A DNA stretch of 64,000 bases from Engraulis encrasicolus (taxonomy: Eukaryota; Chordata; Actinopteri; Clupeiformes; Engraulidae), in NCBI RefSeq assembly GCF_034702125.1, contig NC_085880.1, positions 48,497,146 through 48,561,145 of the forward strand. The letters run 5' to 3'. Below the pieces are notes generated by a model. That model saw only the letters and a program-made list of their open reading frames with translations, ran no database searches and was not told the origin of the DNA. This document shows, in pieces, positions 1-9,707 of the stretch (its first letter is position 1; each line of letters starts with the position of its first letter). Made by a program: the position numbers and the translations under genes.

Positions 1-940
1 AGTAGGCCTGGCCTGTCCATAGTCACAAGCATGTTTTGTAAGGAAGTAACCAATGCTTCAAATGTTATATTTAGGGTGCATTACATTTGGAAATACCCTA
101 ATTTTTGTTAATCACTCACGGACCTTTTCAGTAGCCTATCTGTAGGCTATAATCATTTGTGCGTTCCGACTCTGCAAGGAATTACGCCAACATTTAAGCC
201 AGTTGCAGAATCATCTGCTCGAGTCCCAAGTGCAGCTGTACTAATAGAAAGATAATGGTTGATTTTCTCAGCCATTCGGCATACAGGCAAGCATACAGCC
301 AAGTGCCATACTGATGGACAGCTTCGTTTCTCTTGTTGCATGCCATTTCTTTTTCATGCGGTTCGTCAGCAAATAAGCAGAGGTGTGCATTTCTAAGACA
401 GCTGGCCTTATAGACTGATAATGCACGTTTAGGCCTATACTACACATTAAATAAATACAGACTAGAAAAGGCCCATAGATGTCATGCTGTCTGTGGATGT
501 GTCGATCGACAGTTGGGGCGTCGCTTTGAACTGAAAGCAGACAGCTGCGCGCAGTGACCAACGGTAAGCCCAGTGCATATGAGGTGCGATGAGAAGGTGA
601 ATAGATTTTCTACCGGTGAATTTCACATGGGGACATGCCATGTGAGATGTTACCTCTGGTTTAGCGTGACCTTTGCGAACATAACCATCCACATGTTGCA
701 ATTCGAGGGACTTTGTTTTTTGCACGACTTCCCAAACTTAACTGCTCCACATTGCCCAACGTTCTCTAGGCCTATCTAATGAAACCGTTTGCTCCACATG
801 TGGTAAATAGCCTATCTCGTCTGATTTCCGCACACCGTCCACAGATATAAATATTCATTTTGGGCGTTTCACTGAATATTCATGGATAATTATGAGTGTG
901 TCCACAGGTGCGCACATGTGCCGCAACTTCAGAGTCAGTT
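1..940. other. No gene recognised
   Basis: I see no convincing coding exon, RNA gene or named repeat here. Reading frames are short and overlap on both strands without family resemblance. The word TAGGCCTA and its variants recur, as they do across the whole window, which suggests a genome-wide dispersed sequence bias rather than a local feature. Confidence 0.5.
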
Positions 941-1129
941 GGGATTTATAAAGGGAAATCGACGTGGAACGTGCGTGCGCCATGCTTTATAAATCTGAAT
1001 ATTTTCTTGCGCACGCACATTAGTCAACCAGCCACCAGCAGCTAAGATGCTTTTGATGGCATTTTTTGTTAAAAGTTGGCAACCATGCCAAAAATTATCA
1101 GCATGGACTAAGGTTTCAGAATCACCTGG

Positions 1130-1422
1130 GGTGCATCCCAATATGTGACCTTGCCTCCTCCACTTGTGCTTGTCTCCTCGTCCCGCCTCCTGGCCCCTCC
1201 TCCGTGGAGAAAACGATAAAGTTTCCCAGCTGTCAGCCTCGCCACAACAACTTTTGAGGGACTGTTTTTCATCAACCATCCCAATTGCAAATGAGAAAAA
1301 GACTTTACAATTGAGCTTTTGCAAGATATTGAAATATAATGCTGTTGTCAGTGATGTCATCATGACGAGAAGCAAGTGGAGGAGGCAAGTGGAGGAGGCA
1401 AGGTCGCATATTAAAACGTACT
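1130..1422. mobile_element. 293-bp MITE nested in the tandem repeat
   Basis: The insert has terminal inverted repeats: GGTGCATCCCAATATG on the left, and on the right the inverse AGTACGTTTTAATATG, followed inward by the shared run CTTGCCTCCTCCACTTG. It is flanked by CCTGG at 1125-1129 and 1423-1427. An uninterrupted array unit at about 2088-2110 reads straight through the site (CACCTGGTTGCC) and serves as an empty-site control. No protein is encoded. The superfamily is not assigned. Confidence 0.8.
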
Positions 1423-1443
1423 CCTGGTTGCCAACATGGCACT

Positions 1444-1479
1444 TGACCTTTAAGGTCAAATCTGAAGGTCAAAAGGTCA
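1444..1479 (+). promoter_or_regulatory. Clustered nuclear-receptor-type half-sites (one of six clusters)
   Basis: TGACCT and AGGTCA form an everted pair with 3-bp spacing at 1444-1458, and two AGGTCA words form a direct repeat with 2-bp spacing at 1466-1479. Equivalent, partly mutated clusters lie near 1605, 1777, 1940, 2110 and 2278. AGGTCA is the known half-site of retinoid, thyroid and orphan nuclear receptors. Any function here is inferred from the motif alone. Confidence 0.3.
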
Positions 1480-2752
1480 AACACGGTCAAATAATGGTGT
1501 TATTTAGTTAAAAATTGTTACAAAGTTGTTAAAAGTGGGAAACCATGCCAGAAGTTATCAGCATGGATTAATGATTAAGAATCAACTTCTTGCCAACACT
1601 GAACTTGACCTTGAGGGTCAAATTTGAAGGCCAAAGGGTCAAAAAGAGGGTATTTCATTGCTAGTCTTTGTTGGGAACTGTATATTCATGGAATTCTTTT
1701 TCAAAAGTTGGCAACCATGCCAGAAGTTATCAGCATGGGCTAAGGTTTCAGAATCCCCTTTGTTGCCAACTTGGAACTTGACCTTTAGGGTCAAATATGA
1801 AGGTCAAAAGGTCAACAACGGTCAAATAACAGTTTTATTTAGTTAAAAATTGTTAAAAAAGATGTTGAAAGTGGGCAACCATGCCAGAAGTCATCAGCAT
1901 GGACTAAGGATTCAGAATCAACTTGTTGTCAACACGGAACTTGACCTTTAGGGTCAAATTTGAAGGTCAAAAGGTCAAAACCTATGTATTTTAAGGTTAG
2001 ACTTTTTGGAGGACTGTGTTCATGGAAATCTTTTTCAAAAGTTGGTAACTATGCTAGAAGTTATCAGCATGGACAAAGGTTTCAGAATCACCTGGTTGCC
2101 AACATGGAACTTGACCTTTAAGGTCAAATCTGAAGGTCAAAAACAATGTATTTTCTGGTTTGCCTTTTTTGGTGATCTTTATATTCATGGAATTCTTATT
2201 TTCAAAAGTTGGCAACCATGCTAGAAGTTATCAGCATGGACTTAAGTTTCAGAATTGCCTGGTTACCATATAGAACTTGACCTCTAAGGTCAAATTTGAA
2301 GGTCAAAAGGTCAACCGAGGTCAATTAAATTTTTTGGGTGATGTGCGTTCATAATATACAAGTTGTTTGCATGGTACTGTATATTGAATAATTAGTAGGC
2401 CTATAATTTGATATGATTTGATTTGACTTATCATGGTGGGGCTCTGGTCTGTCATCCTTAGAGATTCATCATAGCTCATTAGCATAAAATTAACTTAAAC
2501 TTGTATTTTCACTCTGGTCATCTAAATTACTTTATTCATCTTTGTGAAGCACATTGTGAAGCTGCTGGCAACCAGGTGATTCTGAAACCTTAGCCCATGC
2601 TGATAACTTTTGGCATGGTTGCCAACTTTTAACAGAAAATGCCATCAAACATTTATTTTAGGGTCTTGGCAGGCTGACTACATCCTGAGATTCGTGCGTG
2701 CGCCATCTTTTGGAGCATTTTTTCGCAAAGTTTTATAAATGAGGCCCCATGA

Positions 2753-3153
2753 ATGTACAACTGCCCCGATATGACCCATGACCCCAATACAACCTCTCTT
2801 TTCTTCTCTGTCTTTTCATTTTTGCCGGGTGGTTAGGAAACGATGGAACTTCTTGGTGATTTGTTTCGAGAAAGGCATTTCAAGACTGAGTGGGACTTAC
2901 CATGCCCATATGTTGGCTGTGCCAAAGTTGAGGTCCCAGTACCTTGAGGGAGGATAGAGGAAGGTAGTGAGACGTATACTCTACTTACACCCGTGAGTAG
3001 TATTTGATCCATTGATTATTCTGTTGGTTTGACCACTAACAATTTTAATAATGATGTTTATTATCATGATTGCACATGGCTGAGACTGCACTCTCGGGAT
3101 TACAATATACATTTTTGTGTCAAACCTAGCTGAGTGCAATAAACATATGCATA
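2753..3153. other. No gene recognised
   Basis: A short frame of 34 codons begins at about 2843, but it has no recognisable domain and no supporting splice context. The rest is unassigned. Confidence 0.4.
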
Positions 3154-3709
3154 TACCGCCATTGCAAAAAGTTTTGTCGCCTATCCATCTGTTTGGAACA
3201 ATAGCTAATAACCTGACTTTCAATTAACCCTCTGGAGTCTAGGGCAGTTTGGAACACCCCCCCCCAATTAAGTTTTTTATGTTAAAAAAAAAAATCATGC
3301 ACCATAGGAAGATTGACCTTTTTTTTAACGTACAACTTAAACGGCTGTGGGAAAACAAAGACAATGCCCTGCCAGAAATCATGGCAAGTGACAGGGGGTG
3401 GGGACCATCAGAGGTGTTGCAATGCCCACCCATCTCAATAGTATTCAGGTAATAAAAGACCCCAGCTTGACATACATATTATGCTCGGTAGGCGACAAAA
3501 CTTGTCTTTTGAAAATCTGCCCTTTCTGTTTTCATCAAATCAATTTTCCTTTGGTGCATGAAATTTATTTTTGTACATAGAAATTCATTTGGGAGGGTTG
3601 TAACTTTCATAGGAGCGACTTCTGAAGCCAAGTGATTAATTGAAAGTCAAGTTAATAGCTGTTGTTCGAAATAGATGTATAGGCGACAAAACTTTTTGCA
3701 ATGGCTGTA
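3154..3709. mobile_element. 556-bp MITE with ~76-bp terminal inverted repeats
   Basis: The left arm (3154-3228) and right arm (3634-3709) are inverted copies containing CATTGCAAAAAGTTTTGTCG and a GACTTTCAATTAA block. The outermost bases read TA on both sides, compatible with TA target choice as in Tc1/mariner elements, although the superfamily is inference. The interior has no transposase. Short A and T runs and reading frames inside it are not credible genes. Confidence 0.75.
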
Positions 3710-4572
3710 TGCAAACAGATGTCAGGTGAAATCCATACTGACATTGAGAATGAGTATGTAACGTAGTCTCAAAGTGTGTAAGACTTCGGGAGTCTTAATA
3801 CAGTGGAATGACAGACTAACAGAGAGCTGCATTGGTCAAGAGACACTTAATTCCTCTTCTAATGACTCATATTGATATTGTCTGAATTGTTAAGGTGATT
3901 ACATAATTAAAGAAAATGGCCTACTTCTATTTTTATGAATCTAGGTGGTGTTTGAGCAGAAGCACAGGGTAAATTCTCATATTCTACTGTGCTGATTTAC
4001 CCACACAACATTCTCAATATAAGTGTTGTTAAATGGCAATAGAGAAAATCACTCAATGTCAGGCAATGATGAAAAGTCTGGGACTGTATATATCAAGGAG
4101 CTGAGGAACAGCTTTTGCCATTTGATCTTCGTTCATCTCAATGTGTGCTCAATTATGCTGTTGTTGATGGTAATAAAGAAACTAGTTAATATAAGTTCAA
4201 ATCAAAATGTCTTCAACATCAGTACTCCATCTGGCCATGAAATCAATCAGATATCCTCACCATGGTCATGGATGTTCGTGGTGGTGTTGATGCTCCCATG
4301 CATGGTGTTATGTGACAAAGCTGGAGCGTTGACGTTGCTTCCACCCTCACGTGAGATGTTCAAACGCTGCATGTCTGAACCTGTGACGGTGACTTCTGCA
4401 ATGATACAGACTACTATTATGCCTGCTCCATATGCTGGCCAAAGTGTTACAGAAACCGCCGATCCAAAACCACCAGACTCACAAACAGTTTCTTTCACCA
4501 GGCCATGAGGATTCTGAACCTCCTTTTTCTCCCATCATTGAATTACAGCATGTTCTTCTACCACATCACACA

Positions 4573-4573
<1 letters not shown>
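3710..4573. other. No gene recognised
   Basis: A 161-codon open frame spans 4023-4508 on the plus strand. It has no recognisable domain, no signal peptide and ordinary noncoding composition, so I treat it as chance. Confidence 0.4.

Positions 4574-4652
<79 letters not shown>
4574..4652 (+). repeat. (CA)n microsatellite
   Basis: An almost perfect CA tract of about 79 bp. Confidence 0.97.
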
Positions 4653-4653
<1 letters not shown>

Positions 4654-4748
4654 ACTCAAGAAGAAATGCATAGCAGTTTACAATCACAAATGCACCCCCG
4701 TGCCAAGCAGGGAACACAGTTTGCAATCATATGCACTTGAGGCAACAT

Positions 4749-4751
<3 letters not shown>

Positions 4752-4829
<78 letters not shown>
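4752..4829 (+). repeat. (CA)n microsatellite
   Basis: A second CA tract of about 78 bp, 100 bp downstream of the first. Confidence 0.97.
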
Positions 4830-4833
<4 letters not shown>

Positions 4834-4879
4834 CAGAAACAGTCATCACTGCAGCTTCATCCCCAATTTCCTAGCAAGG

Positions 4880-4978
4880 AACACACACACTTACCATGAC
4901 CGAGGTAACATGCCTTCCTTGCAGGACAGTTTACAGTCAAACAAACTCACAACGACGTTGATATTTAACACAGTTTTT
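4880..4978 (+). repeat. Dispersed repeat, partner at 8078-8158
   Basis: The block with GACCGAGGTAACAT and GACGTTGATATTTAACACAG recurs at 8078-8158 with a few substitutions. Confidence 0.75.
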
Positions 4979-6537
4979 GGCACGTGCACTCCAATACGGC
5001 AGAGGAGGCACGGCCTCACCAGCTCCAGATGAGAATGATGAGATGCAGTTAATGTGAATAATAGTAACAATAACAGCTATTGTTTTCAAACATCTGCACC
5101 ATAACTACCATTTGAGCAGTATTTAAACAGTTTCACTCATTTTCAATCATTTCCGTGGCCAAAATCGTAATATTTGCCCATTTCATGTCAAATTGCTCCG
5201 AATACGCTGAATTTGGGCCAACTCTGAACTGGCCTCATCCCAGATTGCGCAATTTCTCGTTAACAAGCTTGCGCGCATGCGCCATGTTGCTCGTTCTGTG
5301 AATGCAACCTGGTAATATTGTATTAAACGTTTTTATACACTTAATAGAAGTATGTATGGTGTGCCCTCATTTCCTGATATTTTAAAAATATTTTCTACGT
5401 GTGATTATCATTTCTTTACTCTGGACGCTTTGGCATAACGCCCACTGAAAGATACAATGGTGAGGCGAGCAGTAGCCTGGCCGCAGACTCCTTCTGGTGT
5501 TGAGTCTTGCTGGACAGTTACGTCATAGCGAATCTGAAGTTCACAATACAGTCAGTCGGTGTTGTTGGCTAGCTTGTTCACTTTGACTGCTACAAGTGGA
5601 TTTCATAACGAAACTAAGAGCATTCTCAAAGTTGGATTTCCAAGGGGAAAATATGTGATAAAGAATGGAGGACCGACAGAGCTGAAGGGTTTGCTACTCA
5701 GGTGACCGGTCAGATCTACCCGATCATTTCAAAGTGAGTGGTACAACACTGCAGAAAATATTTGTTGTTTCCCCTGTGTCTTGTTTGCAACCGGCGAGAA
5801 TGTGTGGAAGACCATTCGCATGGGATTTTACGACTTAACAATTTACTAAGGACTAAGGAGCCTCACGAAACACAAATCCTCGCGGCTACTCATATTCAAT
5901 GCCAAATTGCTTTGGACGTTTGGGGCGACGTTTGGGGCTTTGGATGAACAGCACCGGCTAAAGTAACGTTAGCATGCACAACGCCAAAGTGAAGGAAAAG
6001 GGCGGCGCATGGACCTGATGCACGAGTTCAGGTAAGACCAATTTCCAATGTGTGTGAAGCCTGTGTTTGTGAGACCCGTGGGGAGAGAGAGAATCCGCCG
6101 TGATTCTCTCCAGTGTGGTAGCTTTTGTGATGGGCACCGGATTCTCATGTGCCCGGTAACTGTTTGTAAAGTTGAGTACAGGGTACCGTTGAGGTAAATC
6201 AAATATACCTGTGTAACTACAAGACTCTGATTTAATTCCAAGGTGTAGGCATAACAGAAATGACAGTCCCAAAATATTTGGTGACCATATCGAAGCGTGT
6301 GTAATATCTGTTTACGTTGACATTCGCTTCCTGCCACACCTTTGTCCCACATCGCTTGCCGTAGCCTCGTACAAGTAGATGTAGGCCTACATTTGCACGA
6401 GAATCCAGTTCGTATCACAAAAGCTGTCACACCGGTTTGTTCGCCGTGGTGCTCAGCGGTCTATATGACACCATGTTTTGAATCCTGTGTGTCTTTCATG
6501 GAGCATCCGCCGTGATGCTCAGTCCACATTGCTGCTG
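4979..6537. other. No gene recognised
   Basis: Unassigned, about 1.5 kb. Isolated splice-donor-like sites occur (for example CAGGTAAG near 6029), but no coding exon can be assembled. A noncoding or first exon cannot be excluded. Confidence 0.4.
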
Positions 6538-6583
6538 CTGTGTGGTTTATGTGAGATCGCTGTTTGAATCCTGTGTGTGTGTG
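6538..6583 (+). repeat. Left direct repeat flanking the polypyrimidine tract
   Basis: The block containing GTGTGGTTTATGTGAGA and GTTTGAATCCTGTGTG recurs at about 7226-7275, on the other side of the TCTCC tract. Confidence 0.8.
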
Positions 6584-6619
6584 TGTGTGAGAGCAGTGGG
6601 CTGTGAAGGAGCTTACACT

Positions 6620-7210
6620 CTCCACTACTCTCCCCTCACCTCCTCTCCTCTCCTCTCCTCTCCTCTCCTCTCCTCTCCTCTCCTCTCCTCTCCTCTCCTC
6701 TCTCCCCTCCCCTCCTCTCCTCTCCTCTCTCCCCTCACATCCTCTCCTCTCTTTTTTCCTCTCCTCCTCTCTCCTCTCTTTTCCCATCTCCTCTCCTGTC
6801 CTCTCTCTTGTCCCATCTCCTCTCCTCTTCTCTCTTCTCCTCTCCCTCTCCTCTCCTTGAGCTCCTCTCCACTCCTCCTCCTTTTCTCCTCTCATCTCCT
6901 CTCCTCTCTCTTCTCCTCCCCTCTCCTCTCCTCTCATCTTCTCTCCTCCTCTCCTCTCCCCTCCTCCTCACTGCCTTCTCTCCTCTCCTCTCCTCTCCTC
7001 TTAACTTCTCTCCTCTCCTCTCTTCTTTTCTCCTCTCCTCTCCTTGAGCTCCTCTCCACTCCTCCTCCTTTCTCCTCTCATCTCCTCTCCTCTCTCTTCT
7101 CCTCCCCTCTCCTCCTCTCTCATCTCCTCTCTCCTCCTCTCCTCTCCCCTCCCCTTCTCTCCTCTCCTCTTCTCTCCTCTCCACTACTCTCCTCTCCTCT
7201 CCTCTGCTCT
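6620..7210 (+). repeat. ~590-bp polypyrimidine (TCTCC)n tract
   Basis: Nearly pure C/T on the plus strand with a CTCCT-type pentamer. A longer sub-block around TTGAGCTCCTCTCC occurs at 6857 and again at 7044, so the tract also grew by a 187-bp internal duplication. The long open frames here on both strands (Ser/Pro/Leu or Arg/Glu only) are artefacts of the repeat. Confidence 0.95.
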
Positions 7211-7263
7211 GCTCTGCTGTCCACATTGGTGCTGTGTGGTTTATGTGAGACCACTGTTTGAAT

Positions 7264-7265
<2 letters not shown>

Positions 7266-7337
<72 letters not shown>
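7266..7337 (+). repeat. (GT)n microsatellite
   Basis: A perfect GT tract of about 70 bp. Confidence 0.97.
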
Positions 7338-7348
<11 letters not shown>

Positions 7349-8146
7349 TCTAATAGCATTTTCTCTGCGGAAATGCAGTAAGCTTATGTCAAAATATGTA
7401 GGCCTACCTTATGTTAAGAAAGCTGCTATGACATATGGAACTTGTCGGTAGGCCTATTTGGCAATTATTTATTTGAAAATCTGATATTGAAAAAGTTGCC
7501 TCACCAGCCATAAATCCCAGCGCACGTCACTGGACTACAGGAGAGTAGAAAATGACATGTAAACTAGAAGAGCTGGTTAATCACTACACTCGGCACTCCC
7601 GTCTCTGCTACCTGCAGGGAGCCAAAGTCCATTGACAAACCCTTTACATTTACGATCTAAATAGGTGACACACCTTTTTAATGTACCGTATTTTCGGGAC
7701 CAAAAGACGCACTGGGTTAAAAGACGCACCACCAAGGACCGTGACTTTTTTCACACACAAGACGCACTGCATCATAGGAGGCACTTCATAACTAATTTCA
7801 TAATTTCATAACTAATGCTGTTGTTGTTAAGAATGCACAAAAAACAACATGCGTGTTGTTACACGAATACACGCAATATCAAACGTTGCCGAATATCACA
7901 ACCTAGCGTTTTCGAGCAGTTTCTTAAAGTATGACATGAAGCCATCACTGAATTTTACGCATGTTCTTTCAAAGAAAACAAATGTTTAAACACATTTAAT
8001 GTAGGCTATTCAGCAACAGATTCATAGAACATTGAAAAAGAATCGCCTGGTATTTCAGGAGTCGCCCACACTCACCACGACCGAGGTAACATTCCTTCCT
8101 TGCAGGACAGTTTACAGTCAAACACACTCACCACGACGTTGATATT
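7338..8146. repeat. Dispersed repeat pieces, no gene
   Basis: 7532-7680 is a third, partial copy of the block that opens the tandem duplication below (GAGAGTAGAAAATGACATG, then CACTCGGCACTCCCGTCTC). A segment at 7683-7790 with repeated AAGACGCAC words resembles a common vertebrate repeat whose family I cannot name with certainty. Confidence 0.5.
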
Positions 8147-9000
8147 TAACACAGTTTATAGTCATATGGTGTATGACTACAGGAGAGTAGAAAATGACAT
8201 GTGAACTAGAAGAGCTGGTTAATCATTACACTCGGCACTCCCGTCTCTGCTACCTGTAGGGAGCCAAAGTCCATTGACAAACCCTCTACATTTTCGATCT
8301 AAATAGGTGACACCTTTTTAATGTAAACCATTTTTTGAGCATGGTTCGACACATTTTTTTGTACTATATAGTTCAATCATGGTTTGACTATGGTTTAAAG
8401 GGACACTGTGTGAGATTTTTAGTGGTTTATTTCCAGAATTCATGCTGCTCATTCACTAATGTTACCTTTTTCATGAATACTTACCACCAGCATCAAATTC
8501 TACGTTTTCATAATGACTGGAAAAATTGCACTTTTCATACATGAAAAGGGGGATCTTCTCCATTGTCCGCCATTTTGAATTTCCAAAAATAGCCAATTTT
8601 AGCTTCAAAAATGACTGTACTTGGACCATACTAGAAAATATTTGTTTAATACTTAGTAAACTTTCATGTAAAGATCAAATTTGGCAATAGGCAGCCCAAG
8701 GGTTTGGGTTAGGGTTAGGTTTAGGGGAATTTACACTGGTCAGGTAACCTTGGCCAAGTCGTGTGACTGCAGGGGATGGCTGTGCTTTGGTCAGCCTTGG
8801 GATTATGGTTAGGAATCGGATGCGCTTGCGGTTAAGATTAGGGACCGAGTGCGCTTGGGGTTAAGGTTAGAAAATTGTTTCAGGGTTAGGGTTAGAGTTA
8901 GGGTTAGGTTAAGGGGATAAAACCCCGTACGGCACTTTGAAAAATTGTTTTAGGGTTAGGGTTAGGTTAAGGGGATTAGCTCTAGGGCTGTTTAAATGGC
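8147..9000 (+). repeat. Tandem duplication, copy 1
   Basis: An ~850-bp unit starting TTAACACAGTTTATAGTCAT, running through a block starting AAAGGGACACTGTGTGAG and then degenerate GGGTTAGGGTTAGG. The second copy starts at 9001 and continues at 14506 after the hAT insertion. Because it is uninterrupted at TTCTCCATTGTCCGCC, copy 1 is the natural empty site for that insertion. Confidence 0.85.
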
Positions 9001-9420
9001 TTAACACAGTTTATAGTCATATGGTGTATGACTACAGGAGAGTAGAAAATGACATGTGAACTAGAAGAGAAGGTTAATCATTACACTCGGCACTCCCGTC
9101 TCTGCTACCTGCAGGGAGCCAAAGTCCATTGACAAACCCTCTACATTTACGATCTAAATAGGTGACACACCTTTTTAATGTAAACCATTTTTTGAGCATG
9201 GTTCGACACATTTTTTTGTACTATATAGTTCAATCATGGTTTGACTATGGTTTAAAGGGACACTGTGTGAGATTTTTAGTGGTTTATTTCCAGAATTCAT
9301 GCTGCTCATTCATTGATGTTACCTTTTTCATGAATACTTACCACCAGCATCAAATTCTACGTTTTCATAATGACTGGAAAAATTGCACTTTTCATACATG
9401 AAAAGGGGGATCTTCTCCAT
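9001..9420 (+). repeat. Tandem duplication, copy 2, left part
   Basis: Nearly identical to 8147-8564. It ends abruptly at the hAT junction and resumes at 14506. Confidence 0.88.
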
Positions 9421-9707
9421 TAGGGCCGTCAACAGTAATCGATCCGGCAATGGATCGCGATCCAGGGCATGGACAATTCAGCATCGATTCAGCCACAAGC
9501 CGGATCGATTCGGCATAGACCTATTTAGAAAAAAAAAAAAAAAAAACACGCAACAAAACAAACAAATGAATAAGACACCAAAACTTCCGTGCACTGCGCA
9601 ACGTCAACGTCCGTGCATGCGCAACATCATCCTATCCTAGCAGTCAACGTCAAGGGCAGTGCATCAGAGTTCCTACAAATGCAGCCAGCTGGCTTAAATC
9701 AAACAAG

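Larger units (their letters stand above)
1075..2330 (+). repeat. Six-copy ~167-bp tandem repeat with AGGTCA half-sites
   Basis: Units begin at GTTGGCAACC-like sequence at about 1075, 1535, 1707, 1871, 2041 and 2208. Once the nested MITE is removed the spacing is 162-172 bp. Each unit has a GCCAGAAGTTATCAGCATGG block, then a TGACCT/AGGTCA everted pair and, in most units, a direct pair of AGGTCA words. Copies differ by scattered substitutions, so the array is not freshly amplified. A further inverted partial unit lies at about 2566-2640. Confidence 0.85.
941..2752. mobile_element. DNA-transposon-like unit with diverged inverted ends
   Basis: The two ends are inverted copies of each other over about 190 bp. 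Both share a TTTATAAA block near the tip, a GCGCACGCAC block, and a stretch starting TTTGATGGCATTTT that runs into GTTAAAAGTTGGCAACC. The left arm is about 941-1130 and the right arm about 2560-2752 in opposite orientation. Between them lies a tandem array of ~167-bp repeats, so the unit resembles a non-autonomous element whose interior expanded. No transposase is encoded. The exact tips and target duplication could not be fixed because the arms have diverged, so the superfamily is open. Confidence 0.55.

Noticed and set aside
4023..4508. 161-codon open frame as a gene
   Set aside because: No domain, no signal peptide, no splice logic, and comparable chance frames exist elsewhere.
6461..7261. 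Long Arg/Glu and Ser/Leu open frames on both strands
   Set aside because: Pure products of the TCTCC polypyrimidine tract.
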